DNA from: Sabellastarte sp. h YS-2021
Lineage: Eukaryota; Annelida; Polychaeta; Sabellida; Sabellidae
NCBI GenBank assembly: GCA_964017235.1
Contig: OZ024931.1
Span: 139,626,033-139,690,032 of the forward strand
Direction: 5' to 3'
DNA: 64,000 bases
Every line of letters begins with the position of its first letter. Within the stretch, counting starts at the first letter, position 1. The translations under genes and the position numbers were made by a program. Positions 53,634-62,739 of the stretch are shown in pieces. Under the pieces are notes generated by a model. That model saw only the letters and a program-made list of their open reading frames with translations, was not told the origin of the DNA and did no database searches.

Positions 53634-54877
53634 ATGGGAAAAAATAAGAACTGGTGTACAAAATGCACAAAGAAACACTATCCCCCAACTGGGAAAAAAT
53701 GCATTATCAATACAGAAACACAGCACTTGGAGAAAGCGGCTGGCAGTGTGGCAGTGGAGGAAGGTGATGTTGTGCAGGACTGTCTGTCGAGTCGTAAAGT
53801 ATCCAAGAGCCTGGCTACTCCTGGGTGCAGCACCAGGGCGAGCACAACCAAGAAGGACTTGTTTGTTGATGGGCCTGGTGCTCTTGGTCATGGTGACCTC
53901 AGTGACTCGTCAGGTGCTGACTCGACAGACTCAGAAGAGGACAGTGTGGATGTGCAAGCAAGAATTCTACAAGAACTGCAGAAGATGAACAGCAGGCTGG
54001 ATGTGGTGGAGAAGCAGGTGGCAGAGGAGACCAGCAAGGCCAAGAAAGACACTAGAAAGAAGTTAAGTACTGTTGGTAAATTTGATAAAAGTGACTGTAA
54101 AGTAAAACAGAAAAGCAAATATGTTGTGTGTACTGATGAGTCATCTGAAGACTCAGATTTTCCAAGCTTGTATGATATAAAAACTTCAAAGGCTGTACAA
54201 AGAAAGATTGACCGTTCCCTGGCCAATTTGGACACAAGTTTTGTCCCACAAGGTAATGAAAATGCCCATAAACTCAAATCAAAACGGGGGGCCCTGTAGA
54301 TGTTGTGGTGAATAAAAAAGTTGCATGGCCACATAAACATATCTTGGGGGGTTCGAACCGTCAAAGGGTAACATATGACCAGTTGACACTAACACAATTC
54401 ATCCAAGGTTTTGTAAAAAATATCATTGATGAGTCTGATAGAAAATGTAAGGATAAGATGTTGCATTACTTAGGAGACCTCATGGAGGACGCGACTGATT
54501 TCAGTTGGTCGAGTGCAAAATCAGCTCATGCAGTTCTCCTGTGTGAGATGGAGAGGGGTTCAGTTGACTGGTTCGATTCTACGCGTATTGACCGTATCAG
54601 GCGTGCGCATGCTCAACGTCACAATCCTCCATCAAAGCAAAATTGGCAAAAAAGCAATGATCAAACAAAAAAGCCATGGTTCTGCAAGGCATTCCAATCA
54701 GGTCTGTGCTCATACAGCAAAGACCATGAGCAGAATGGCAAGACCCACAGACATGTTTGTGCCCATTGCCTTGCTCAAGGTCGTATTCTTACACATCCAG
54801 AAAAAGACTGTCTTTTTCTTAAGAAAACATCCAATAGCATGTCAAAAAACGAACATATGGCTGCTCAGCAGCACTAG
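53634..54877 (+). pseudogene. Ngaro-like gag, one frameshift in a G-run
   Basis: The ATG at 53634 begins MGKNKNWCTKCTKKHYPPTG then KKC, an N-terminal zinc-binding-like motif of Ngaro gag. A low-complexity acidic part and a coiled coil (ILQELQKMNSRLDVVEKQVA) follow, then VQRKIDRSLANLDTSFVPQG. At 54286-54291 six G occur where seven would keep the frame; the first frame stops at 54299 and the second (from about 54292, PVDVVVNKKVAWPH) runs to TAG 54875-54877. That part has TYDQLTLTQFIQGFVKN, DATDFSW, MERGSVDWFDSTRIDRIR and a CCCH finger (WFCKAFQSGLCSYS then HRHVCAHC, HPEKDC). The splice donor CAAG|GTAATG at 54252/54253 lies upstream of the frameshift. Confidence 0.88.
54844..54872 (+). promoter_or_regulatory. 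Candidate -1 frameshift site A_AAA_AAC with hairpin
   Basis: AAAAAAC at 54844-54850 is in phase with gag (TCA AAA AAC). Nine nucleotides later GCTGC-TCA-GCAGC (54860-54872) can form a GC-rich stem, an ideal spacing for -1 frameshifting. The -1 frame is open from here to 55293. The site matches 48677-48683 of the other copy in position and sequence. Confidence 0.65.
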
Positions 54878-55904
54878 AGCTGGGCAGCTGTGATACACCA
54901 ATGCTTGGAGACAGTAAATGTGGTAAGAGTGTTATTCAGAACAGTGGAGCAAAAGGTGACAGCAGGTATCAGAAAATACCAGGTAGGTGTGTTTCTTCTA
55001 AAATTGGTCCTGATGTGTACACCAGAGTAATTTACAACTCCAAGCTGAGCAAGAGGGATGTGGAAGGCCTTATAGCAAGCGGTAACAGAGCTAGGTTTCT
55101 GAGACCAGGTAATGTGACCCCTGTGATGAAGCAAAATAGTAAAAAGGATGTTGGCAAGTATAACAGTCGTGTAGTTATCAATAAATGCATGGTTCACAGT
55201 AGAACTCCACACTCTCCTACTCCACACTTCCCTGAAGAAAAGGGGGGGGCACAAAAGAGGGGGGTGTATGGACTCCGGTCGCACCGGCTATGAACAGTAT
55301 ATTGAAGGGAAGGCAAGGTGTGAAACAACCAGAGGTCTTGTGTAATATCAGTGTCCACAATAGATTCACACCTTTGGTTGACACAAAAGACAATGGTACT
55401 GATTGGGAACAGGAAGAGAAAGGTGTTGTGCCAGAAGGCAATAGCCCCACAAAAAATGTGTCCATGAATAAGACTATTCACACAAATAATCAAAACAAAG
55501 TCTTGCTCTTTGACATAAATAATTGTGACGACAAATTCTTGAATGCGACAGGCAAAAAGAAATTAGAGGAACTCTTGAAAGTAAAAGGGGACACAAAGAT
55601 TGTGCCTTTTGACCAATGGAGAAAACAATCTGATTTTGAATTTGGGTTTGTTCCTCTGTCAGATTTCATCCTACCAGATAGGTTTGATTGTGGGTCTGAT
55701 CACAGGGGGACCCCTTTGAATTATACAGTCGGATCAGAAAAAGTGGTAAACTAAATTTTCTGGGATGTAGAATCCCTGTCCGCTCGCAATTGAATATTCT
55801 GGCCTGGCAAGAAATGTTGCAAGAATATTGGGATGTACAACTACTTGAATTACTGAAATTCGGATTCCACCCTCTGTTGTAAACGTGAAAACCACTCATC
55901 TGCT
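54851..55904 (+). pseudogene. Ngaro-like gag-pol spacer and pre-RT region
   Basis: The -1 frame runs to 55293, and another frame (55290-55754) carries VLLFDINNCDDKFLN then FDQWRKQSDFEFGFVPLSDF, homologous to the pre-RT region of the other copy (IFDINGLEHKYLN, SDFNFGFIPIGEF). At 55745-55905 further slips separate CRIPVRSQLNILAWQEMLQE then LLKFGF from the RT frame. Not continuous, so a full Gag-Pol cannot be made from this copy. Confidence 0.75.
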
Positions 55905-57323
55905 TTGCAGTACCCTTCTCATGTAGAGGCATATTTGCAAGAAGAAATTGAACATGGTGCTATTCTTGGCCCATTCCAAAATAATCCGATTAAGAATTGT
56001 CATTTTTCCCCCTTTCTGACTCGGGAGAAATCCGGATCCGACAAGAGAAGAGTAATAATTGATCTGTCTTGGCCTCAGGGATGCTCAGTTAACTCTGGAA
56101 TTGACAAAAACTCATATCTTGGCACAGATTTTGCCCTGACATTTCCATCTGTTGATCATATAACAGCTGAGTTGACGCGTCTGGGCACTGCTGCCCATCT
56201 GTACAAGATTGACGTAAGTCGAGCTTTCAGACACGTGAAGTTGGACCCTTCAGATTATGACTTGTTGGGATTGCTCTGGAATGACATTACGTTCATTGAT
56301 ACGTGCCTGCCGTTCGGCGCACGGCACGGGACACAAATTTTCCAGCATATAAGTGACGCCGTACATTACGGCTTGCGTCAACGTGGTCACTGCGTCATAA
56401 ATTACGTGGATGATTTTGTGGGAGTGGGAACGCCTAGCGTCGCGTCTGCGTCATATGACTGCTTACTAGATCCATTGCGTCGTTTGGGCCTTGACGTCAG
56501 CAAGAAAAAGTTGTGTCCACCCAGTACAAAAGCTGTATGTCTGGGTGTCGAGATTGATACTGTCACATGCACCATATCAGTCCCTCCTGACAAACTTCAA
56601 CGCATACGTCATATAGTTGACGCATGGGGTAATAGACGTTTCTGTTCTGTCCGTCAGCTTCAATCATTGCTTGGTCATCTTATGTACATACAGAAGTGCA
56701 TCAAGCCGTCACGTTACTTTGTAAACAGAATACTTGAACTATTAAGAAGTAATTATGACACCCATAGCATCACTTTGACACAAGACTTCAAAAGGGACAT
56801 TAGATGGTTCAAAAAATTTCTGACCCAGTACAATGGTTCCTCATTCAATGATCACAAACCTGTTCAGGCTGTTTTGGAACTAGATGCTTGTTTAACTGGT
56901 CTGGGGGGCAGGTACAATGAGAAAGTGTATCACCTGCCTATCGCAAGGCATTACAGAAATTTACACATAACTCAGCTTGAAATGATAAACATACTAGTGG
57001 CTATTAGAATTTTTGGCCCTACCTGGTCCCACAAAAAAGTTCTGATTAAGTGTGATAATCTGGCAGTAGTCCAGGTACTGCAAAGCGGGAGAACTAGAGA
57101 TGCTTTTATGGCTGCTTGTGTGCGAAATGTGTGGCTGGAAGCCGCCTTATTTGACGTCCAATTGACTTATAAGCATGTCCCAGGAAAGCTTAATTCAGTA
57201 GCCGACTTGTTGTCCAGATGGCAGAACACTACTCATCAGTTTCACTTATTGCAGTGTTTGGTACCTAACTTTTTGTGGGTACCTGTGAGTTCTGACTTAT
57301 TAGAAATAAATAATGAAATTTAA
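55905..57323 (+). CDS. Ngaro-like reverse transcriptase and RNase H
   Basis: An uninterrupted 472-codon frame. RT: HVEAYLQEEIEHGAILGPF, RRVIIDLSWPQGCSVNSGID, YKIDVSRAFRHVKLDP, CLPFGARHGTQIFQHISDAV, and the catalytic NYVDDFVG near 56402. Then KLCPPSTKAVCLGVEID and the connection RQLQSLLGHLMYIQKCIKPS. RNase H: LELDACLTGLGGRYN, LHITQLEMINILVAIRIFG, CDNLAVVQVLQSG, HVPGKLNSVADLLSRW. No methyltransferase block follows, unlike the DIRS element. This part retains all the catalytic residues I can identify. It would be made as the downstream part of a frameshifted Gag-Pol. Confidence 0.93.
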   Translation: MQYPSHVEAYLQEEIEHGAILGPFQNNPIKNCHFSPFLTREKSGSDKRRVIIDLSWPQGCSVNSGIDKNSYLGTDFALTFPSVDHITAELTRLGTAAHLYKIDVSRAFRHVKLDPSDYDLLGLLWNDITFIDTCLPFGARHGTQIFQHISDAVHYGLRQRGHCVINYVDDFVGVGTPSVASASYDCLLDPLRRLGLDVSKKKLCPPSTKAVCLGVEIDTVTCTISVPPDKLQRIRHIVDAWGNRRFCSVRQLQSLLGHLMYIQKCIKPSRYFVNRILELLRSNYDTHSITLTQDFKRDIRWFKKFLTQYNGSSFNDHKPVQAVLELDACLTGLGGRYNEKVYHLPIARHYRNLHITQLEMINILVAIRIFGPTWSHKKVLIKCDNLAVVQVLQSGRTRDAFMAACVRNVWLEAALFDVQLTYKHVPGKLNSVADLLSRWQNTTHQFHLLQCLVPNFLWVPVSSDLLEINNEI

Positions 57324-57374
57324 ATCTTTGTAGTGTGTATGAGCTGATAATAATGGATGCTATCTTTGTTTTAG
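57324..57374 (+). promoter_or_regulatory. Candidate splice branch and acceptor before the recombinase
   Basis: CTGATAA near 57344-57350 (branch-like) and the T-rich tract ending in the acceptor TTTTAG at 57374. Joining to the gag donor at 54252 gives CAA G|GT CAA, in frame on both sides. It matches the arrangement at 50952. Confidence 0.55.
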
Positions 57375-58355
57375 GTCAAGAGCGAATTGCTGGGTTTGTG
57401 GCTGGTGCTTCCACACGGTTGAGGGATGCTTTCAGGCCAAAAACCAAGAGATGCTACCAATTGTTATTTAGAAACTTTGTGGGTTTCTGTGTATGTGCTG
57501 GCATCAGCTTAAAAAATGTGTCACTGTGTGTGGTCATGGCATATCTCGAATTTTTGGTAACAAATGGTGTGTCAGTTAACATGGTTGCAAACAATGTGTC
57601 GGCCATAAAGGCTAATTTTGTTATCTACAGTCTAGACCATTCCTTCTTGGACCATCCAAAAATTAGATATTTTTTAAAGTCCATGAAAATGACTAGGCCT
57701 CTGGCAGTTACAGACAGGCCTATTATGTCCATTGATATTCTCCATGCGTTTATCTCGGCTTGCAACTTCATTCCTTTTGGTCCTGTTTATGCAGCCATTT
57801 TTCTTATTGCTTAGTTTGGTTTCTTACGGATCTCAAACATTGCCCCACATTCACTGAAAGAATATGATGCTACAAGGCATCTCACCCCCTCAGATGTCAA
57901 TTTTTCAAAAAAATTTCATGTCCTTATCTTTGAAGTGGTCAAAGACGAATCAGTTTCGAGATAAGATTCAAACAATCACTCTTCCCAGGCTGCGACATAG
58001 CATCCGGTGTCCAGTGAAAGCTTTAAAAGCTGCCATGGCAATTTATAAACCTGGTCCCAGTGAACCTTTATTCCAGATCTATTCAGCTGGGAGGTGGACT
58101 GTATTAATAGATTCACGTATACGAAAAGTCCTGGCCAACTTAAATGAGAAATTGGGTTATCCAAGAAATAAATTCACATTCCACACATTCCGTAGGTCAG
58201 GAGCCACTCTGGCATACAGGTCGAATGCATCACTTCAATCCATAAAGGCTCATGGCTCCTGGTCTTCTGACTGTGTTTGGACTTATATACAGGAGAGTCA
58301 AGACTCTGGGAGGGAAATAGCTAGTACTTTTGCTCGTATTGTTCATGATGTTTAA
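57375..58355 (+). pseudogene. Ngaro-like tyrosine recombinase, stop and frameshift
   Basis: N-terminal domain: TRLRDAFRPKTKRCYQLLFR then LEFLVTNGVSVNMVANNVSA. TAG at 57812-57814 interrupts FLIA*FGFLRISNIAPHS, where the first catalytic Arg lies, and an A-run near 57905-57911 (TTTTCAAAAAAATTTC) shifts the frame. The catalytic part resumes: LKWSKTNQFRDKI, LPRLRHSIRCPVKALKAA, FTFHTFRRSGATLAY with HxxR, and KAHGSWSSDCVWTYIQ with the nucleophile Tyr; stop at 58355. Two lesions, otherwise complete. Confidence 0.9.
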
Positions 58356-58376
58356 CTACCTCTATTGGGCCTTTGA

Positions 58377-58843
58377 GGGTTTTATATATATATATATACA
58401 GTATTTATATTATATACATACTTATATTTACACTTTATCCTGGGGCTGGTTACTTTATACTATTAAATGACTCAGTCTTAGTGGGTCGGGTTGCCCCTAG
58501 TGGTTATTCAGTCAGTCAGGTTGTGGGTTCAAATCCTCCCTCACTGTCTGTATCAGCCCTGGGCCAGAAGTTTGTATGGTGATAACTAATCAGTTAAATC
58601 ATGTATTTGTATTTGCTTGAATTAACTCTGGTAATGTAATTCTTTATGATTAAGTGTAATTCTTTACTGCTCTTTTACATGTCTGTATTTAGTGATGATT
58701 ATGACAAAAACTATGTATTGTCTTGGGACTGTAAATACAATTAGTTATCATGTATACTGGATTGTGTAATCTTGTTGTGTATAATAATAAACCAATTACC
58801 TCCACTGGTCTTGTTTCTGACTCCTTGGGGTGGGGGGGACTGT
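58377..58843 (+). repeat. Split direct repeat B1
   Basis: Begins GGGTTTTATATATATA and ends TGGGGTGGGGGGGACTGT. It contains AATAAA at 58786-58791, probably the polyadenylation signal, and a tRNA-like pol III promoter module at 58491-58536. Confidence 0.93.
58491..58536 (+). promoter_or_regulatory. tRNA-like A-box/B-box pair inside B1 (copy in B2 at 59285-59330)
   Basis: TTGCCCCTAGTGGTTA resembles an A-box and GGTTCAAATCC (58526-58536) matches the B-box consensus at 10 of 11 positions, about 35 bp apart. The flanks do not fold as a tRNA. Likely a captured SINE head or a genuine internal promoter. Confidence 0.5.
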
Positions 58844-59094
58844 CATAAGTGGTGTTCAGGCATCACGGTTGTCAGTCCCCCACCCCAGGGAGCCAGTGTC
58901 TGAGAGGTTTGTAGGGTACCTTAATTTTCTGTGGGGTTCTTGGGTGTTGTTACAGGGATGTGTGTCACCCCCTCTTATTGGATGACCCAGAGGTCAAAGG
59001 GCATGCCCCTCACTGTTTCCCTCCAAAAATGTGTGTTTCCCTCCACTTGAATCTAAGTTTGTGAACTGGGTGGACGGTCATGAAAATTAAATTG
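58843..59094 (+). repeat. Split direct repeat A2
   Basis: Copy of A1 (53033-53284) with one visible difference. It directly follows B1, sharing a T at the junction. DR1-like AGGTCAAAGGGCA at 58991-59003. Confidence 0.93.
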
Positions 59095-59172
59095 CCCACC
59101 CTCCCTTCCCTGTTTTTAAGCTCTTTTAATTCTGATCTTAATTGTTCTTAGTGGTTTACATGTGTATACAAG

Positions 59173-59636
59173 GGGTTTTATATATATATATACAGTATTT
59201 ATATTATATACATACTTATATTTACACTTTATCCTGGGGCTGGTTACTTTATACTATTAAATGACTCAGTCTTAGTGGGTCGGGTTGCCCCTAGTGGTTA
59301 TTCAGTCAGTCAGGTTGTGGGTTCAAATCCTCCCTCACCGTCTGTATCAGCCCTGGGACAGTAGTTTGTATGGTGATAACTAATCAGTTAAATCATGTAT
59401 TTGTATTTGCTTGAATTAACTCTGGTAATGTAATTCTTTATGATTAAGTGTAATTCTTTACTGCTCTTTTACATGTCTGTATTTAGTGATGATTATGACA
59501 AAAACTATGTATTGTCTGGGGACTGTAAATACAATTAGTTATCATGTATACTGGATTGTGTAATCTTGTTGTGTATAATAATAAACCAATTACCTCCACT
59601 GGTCTTGTTTCTGACTCCTTGGGGTGGGGGGACTGT
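59173..59636 (+). repeat. Split direct repeat B2, 3' end of the element
   Basis: Copy of B1 with about five substitutions and one fewer TA unit. Ends GGGGTGGGGGGACTGT at 59636. AATAAA near 59579. Confidence 0.93.
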
Positions 59637-59734
59637 GACATTTAATCTGCACTATGTCTCACATTTACTGAGATTTTGTCCAACTTGTATAATAAAAAAC
59701 CATTACTTACTTTGGATTTGCAAAAAAAGTTTAT

Positions 59735-60178
59735 TGAGAACTCTGTTTGTTCAGACCAGCGGGTGTCTGAATTATAAACATTCTTTGAAAGGTTGAATGA
59801 TCTTGTACGCTAATTAAGTGGATTACCCATTCACGTTTGATTACTGATTAGTCCATTTTAATTTATGTTAAGTGATTATTGAAATCCGTAGATACAATTG
59901 TCATTATTTACTTATGACTAAAAGTAAATTATATGCGAATTTGGTCACTTTGTATATTTGGCAAAGTTTGTGTTTGTTCAAACCAGCGGGTATCTGATTT
60001 CTAAAGCTTATCTGATTCAGTAGATTACACATTCAAGTCTGATTACTGTTCAGTTCATTTAAATGTATTTTAAGTGATTATGGAAATGTGTGGATATAAA
60101 TGTCATTATTTACTTATGATTGAAAGGAATTATATAAATACCTGGTCACTTTATTTATTTGGAGAAGCTTGTATATCA
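59735..60178. repeat. Tandem duplication, about 226-bp unit, diverged
   Basis: GTTTGTTCAGACCAGCGGGT (59746) and GTTTGTTCAAACCAGCGGGT (59972) start two copies that both run through TTAAGTGATTAT, GTCATTATTTACTTATGA and GGTCACTTT. Non-coding. Confidence 0.75.
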
Positions 60179-61151
60179 TTTGTAATCCTACCTAATGTTT
60201 ACTGAATGTGTGCTGAAAGAAGAAAAGGCTTACCAACTTTTGGTATTGTAAACAGAATATTAAATATCAGTACATTGACTATCATCAGCTTATTCCGGAT
60301 ATGAATATTGCATTGATTTTTTGTCTGCATAGAAATGCGGAAATTAGTCAAATAAAAAATAAATAATAAGTCGAACAATCCACTGCAATATAACCAATAA
60401 ATTATAGTAGTTGATGAAGGTCTTCGTCTAAAGAGAAATAAATAAAATTGAGAAAATAAATGTTTGTACACAATAGGAAAACTTCCCAAATGACATATGC
60501 AGAAAAAATCATGAATAAAAATAACATTAGACGAGTCCGTAGCAGGAGTATTATATTGTTAATCTTCATGAGTGATATATTGTTTCTGTATACTTGTAAT
60601 AGGGGAAGTTTTACTTTTATCATCCACCATTTATTATGCTTTACGAGTTTAAATTATCCATATTTAAACATAGAATGTGGGAAAAGGCTATCAAGTATGC
60701 AGGAGCACAAGTGAATATATACCACTCAATATATAACTTGCTATTTCTCAGCCATTTCTGCATGGAATTTTATGAAATAACTACCAGTATGAAGGCCTTT
60801 CTAATGATATATAATATATATTTGTAGGTTACACAGTTTCTGAGGTATTGTTGAAATAAAAACCGGAACTCATTGACACTAATCATCCATGGTACGGAGC
60901 CTCCGATGTATATGAAAAAATCTATCCAGCTCTTTATATCCCCCATTTACGTCATGTACAGCTCACGGTGGATAACAAATAGATTATATGTAGCCCATGT
61001 TTGCCAATGTGTCTTTTTATTTATTTATCTATTTATAACAATCGTGCTCTCGGCACAAGAATTACATAAGTATATTTACATATACATACAGATGCAAATA
61101 CATGCATACAAACAGATAAACAAAAATTTCTATTTTATATTTACATTTTTT
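60179..61151. other. Intergenic, no gene seen
   Basis: AT-rich with many short ORFs in low-complexity sequence. Confidence 0.4.
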
Positions 61152-61508
61152 CTAAGTAATACATAATAAGGTAAGCATACTATCAATTTCTTCTTTAATA
61201 AATTGGGTACAGTTTTTGTCTCTAATATATAAAAGATCTAAAATGTTATCAACAACTACAACACCCTCCTCACTATACATGGCTTCCAAAGTGTTCATTA
61301 TCTTTATGTTAAATAGACCTGGTGGCATACACACTTCTTCCCTGAAACAATTTAACTCATTGGATGTGGTTTTTATATTTTCACCAACATTAGATTTGCT
61401 ACCCATCAACAGAATTTTTCCACAAAGTCTAGCAATTGAATTGTAAGTATTAACTATACTGTGAAGAAACCGATTGAACCTCGTGTGTTTTTCTTGAATG
61501 AGCTCCAT
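61152..61508 (-). CDS. Hypothetical 118-aa protein
   Basis: An intact minus-strand frame from the ATG at 61508 (context AACATGG) to a stop at 61152, beginning MELIQEKHTRFNRFLHSIVN. The composition is that of an ordinary soluble helical protein (CGKILLMGSK, LNCFREEVCMPPGLFNIKIM, ILDLLYIRDKNCTQFIKEEI). TATTTAAATTTAG lies about 35 bp upstream and might be a TATA-like element. I recognise no family. It is longer than chance ORFs in this AT-rich stretch and less repetitive, but it could still be chance or a relic of a mobile element. Confidence 0.35.
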   Translation of the reverse strand: MELIQEKHTRFNRFLHSIVNTYNSIARLCGKILLMGSKSNVGENIKTTSNELNCFREEVCMPPGLFNIKIMNTLEAMYSEEGVVVVDNILDLLYIRDKNCTQFIKEEIDSMLTLLCIT

Positions 61509-61565
61509 GTTTGCCTAACATTCACTGTCTAAATTTAAATACATTCATAGGATTAACAGATAAAG

Positions 61566-61768
61566 GATTTATTTGTTGTTTTACGTCGCGTTCAACAGCC
61601 AGGGTCATATTGCGATGGGTAGTTTACAGGTGGAGGAAACTAGTGCATAGTGCACTGTAAACCACAGGGCATCAGCATCGGCAAGTAACTACCAACTTTC
61701 CAACATGAAGCGGTGGCCTCAGAGGTTGGAGGCGAGAACTCTAATCACTACACCACCGAGTTCCCTGA
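61566..61768 (-). mobile_element. tRNA-derived SINE with target-site duplication
   Basis: On the minus strand the head reads CAGGGAACTCGGTGGTGTAG then TGATTAGAG (A-box region) and continues to CTCGCCTCC. The tail GTTGAACGCGACGTAAAACA then ACAAATAAATCC is the GCGACGTAAA(A)CAA ending common in invertebrate SINEs. It is flanked by near-identical repeats TTAACAGATAAAG (61553-61565) and CTAACAGAGAAAG (61769-61781). No coding capacity. Confidence 0.8.
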
Positions 61769-61781
61769 CTAACAGAGAAAG

Positions 61782-62739
61782 AGATGAATAGTTACATAAA
61801 AGAAAATTGAAGATATATAAAGCACATTGTTGTAAAAAATTCTTCTTTGAGTGAATAGAAATTGTCCATGAAGGTGTCTTATGTCTGACTAGAGGTAAAT
61901 GGTGGACCAGTTACAAACTGTACTTAAACTGTCCATTGCTTATTGTAGCCCTTTATTCTCTCACAATAGTGAAAACACATTGTCTTAAGCAATAGACCAG
62001 AGTCACTGAATTAAACTACTTTGTGTTCATAACAGATATCTCCGGATGGATTGACAAAAAGAGTATATTTTTGGCATTTAACATGTGTATTTTATGGCAC
62101 ATGTTGAATGAGAAACAGCAAAAAGAACATGATTTACGAGACAATGACTCTGCATTCGTACGATATCTTTTGTTTGTATCATTTCCCACATATCAATGAA
62201 AAATGTCCAGATAATTCAAATGTGAGGGACAATACTAATACTAAACCAATATTTATACATACTGGGGGAGTGGTGCAAGGTTTTTTATCGAACCGGATAC
62301 TTTTACTGAGCATAATATCTCCATGTACTTCAGACTTCAAATGATATACTTGCTGGACTTACCCAACTTAATTTTTGGACTTACCAGACCCAAGTTTACT
62401 GCAAGATAATTTCATTAAATTTGTAGAGGGGTGAGACAGTTTAAGTACCGGTATATGCAATATGAAATACAATTCATGAACAGGTTGTTACTGACATCTT
62501 ATGATGCTTAACACTGTTGGAAATCATTGTACAAAAAGCTGAAATCTCTACGGGAATAAATGAAGATAAAATTATGTTGTAATGTAAAATTATGTTGTAA
62601 TGAGAAGACATTGTTAAATATGAATGGTATTTTTAATTTCTAAATTAAACTTAAAATAACGCCTTTGCTGTTAATACAGTGAAATGCATATATTGGATCA
62701 GTTGCCTGGATAAAGGTAAAATAACCCACTGAGCCCACA
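61782..62739. other. Intergenic, no gene seen
   Basis: AT-rich; no supported features. Confidence 0.4.

Larger units (their letters stand above)
53033..59636 (+). mobile_element. Full-length Ngaro-like retrotransposon with split direct repeats
   Basis: About 6.6 kb arranged A1 (53033-53284), ORFs, B1 (58377-58843), A2 (58843-59094), B2 (59173-59636). A1 and A2 differ at one position that I can see, B1 and B2 at about five plus a TA-repeat length. This split-direct-repeat plan is characteristic of Ngaro/PAT-type tyrosine-recombinase elements and differs from the inverted-repeat DIRS plan at 14.4 kb. The order is gag, RT, RNase H, recombinase, with no methyltransferase block. The coding region has several frame breaks despite the near-identical repeats. 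No target-site duplication is expected or seen. Confidence 0.93.

Noticed and set aside
58491..58536. Possible tRNA gene in the B repeats
   Set aside because: A- and B-box-like words are present but no acceptor or anticodon stems pair; kept only as a promoter-like module.
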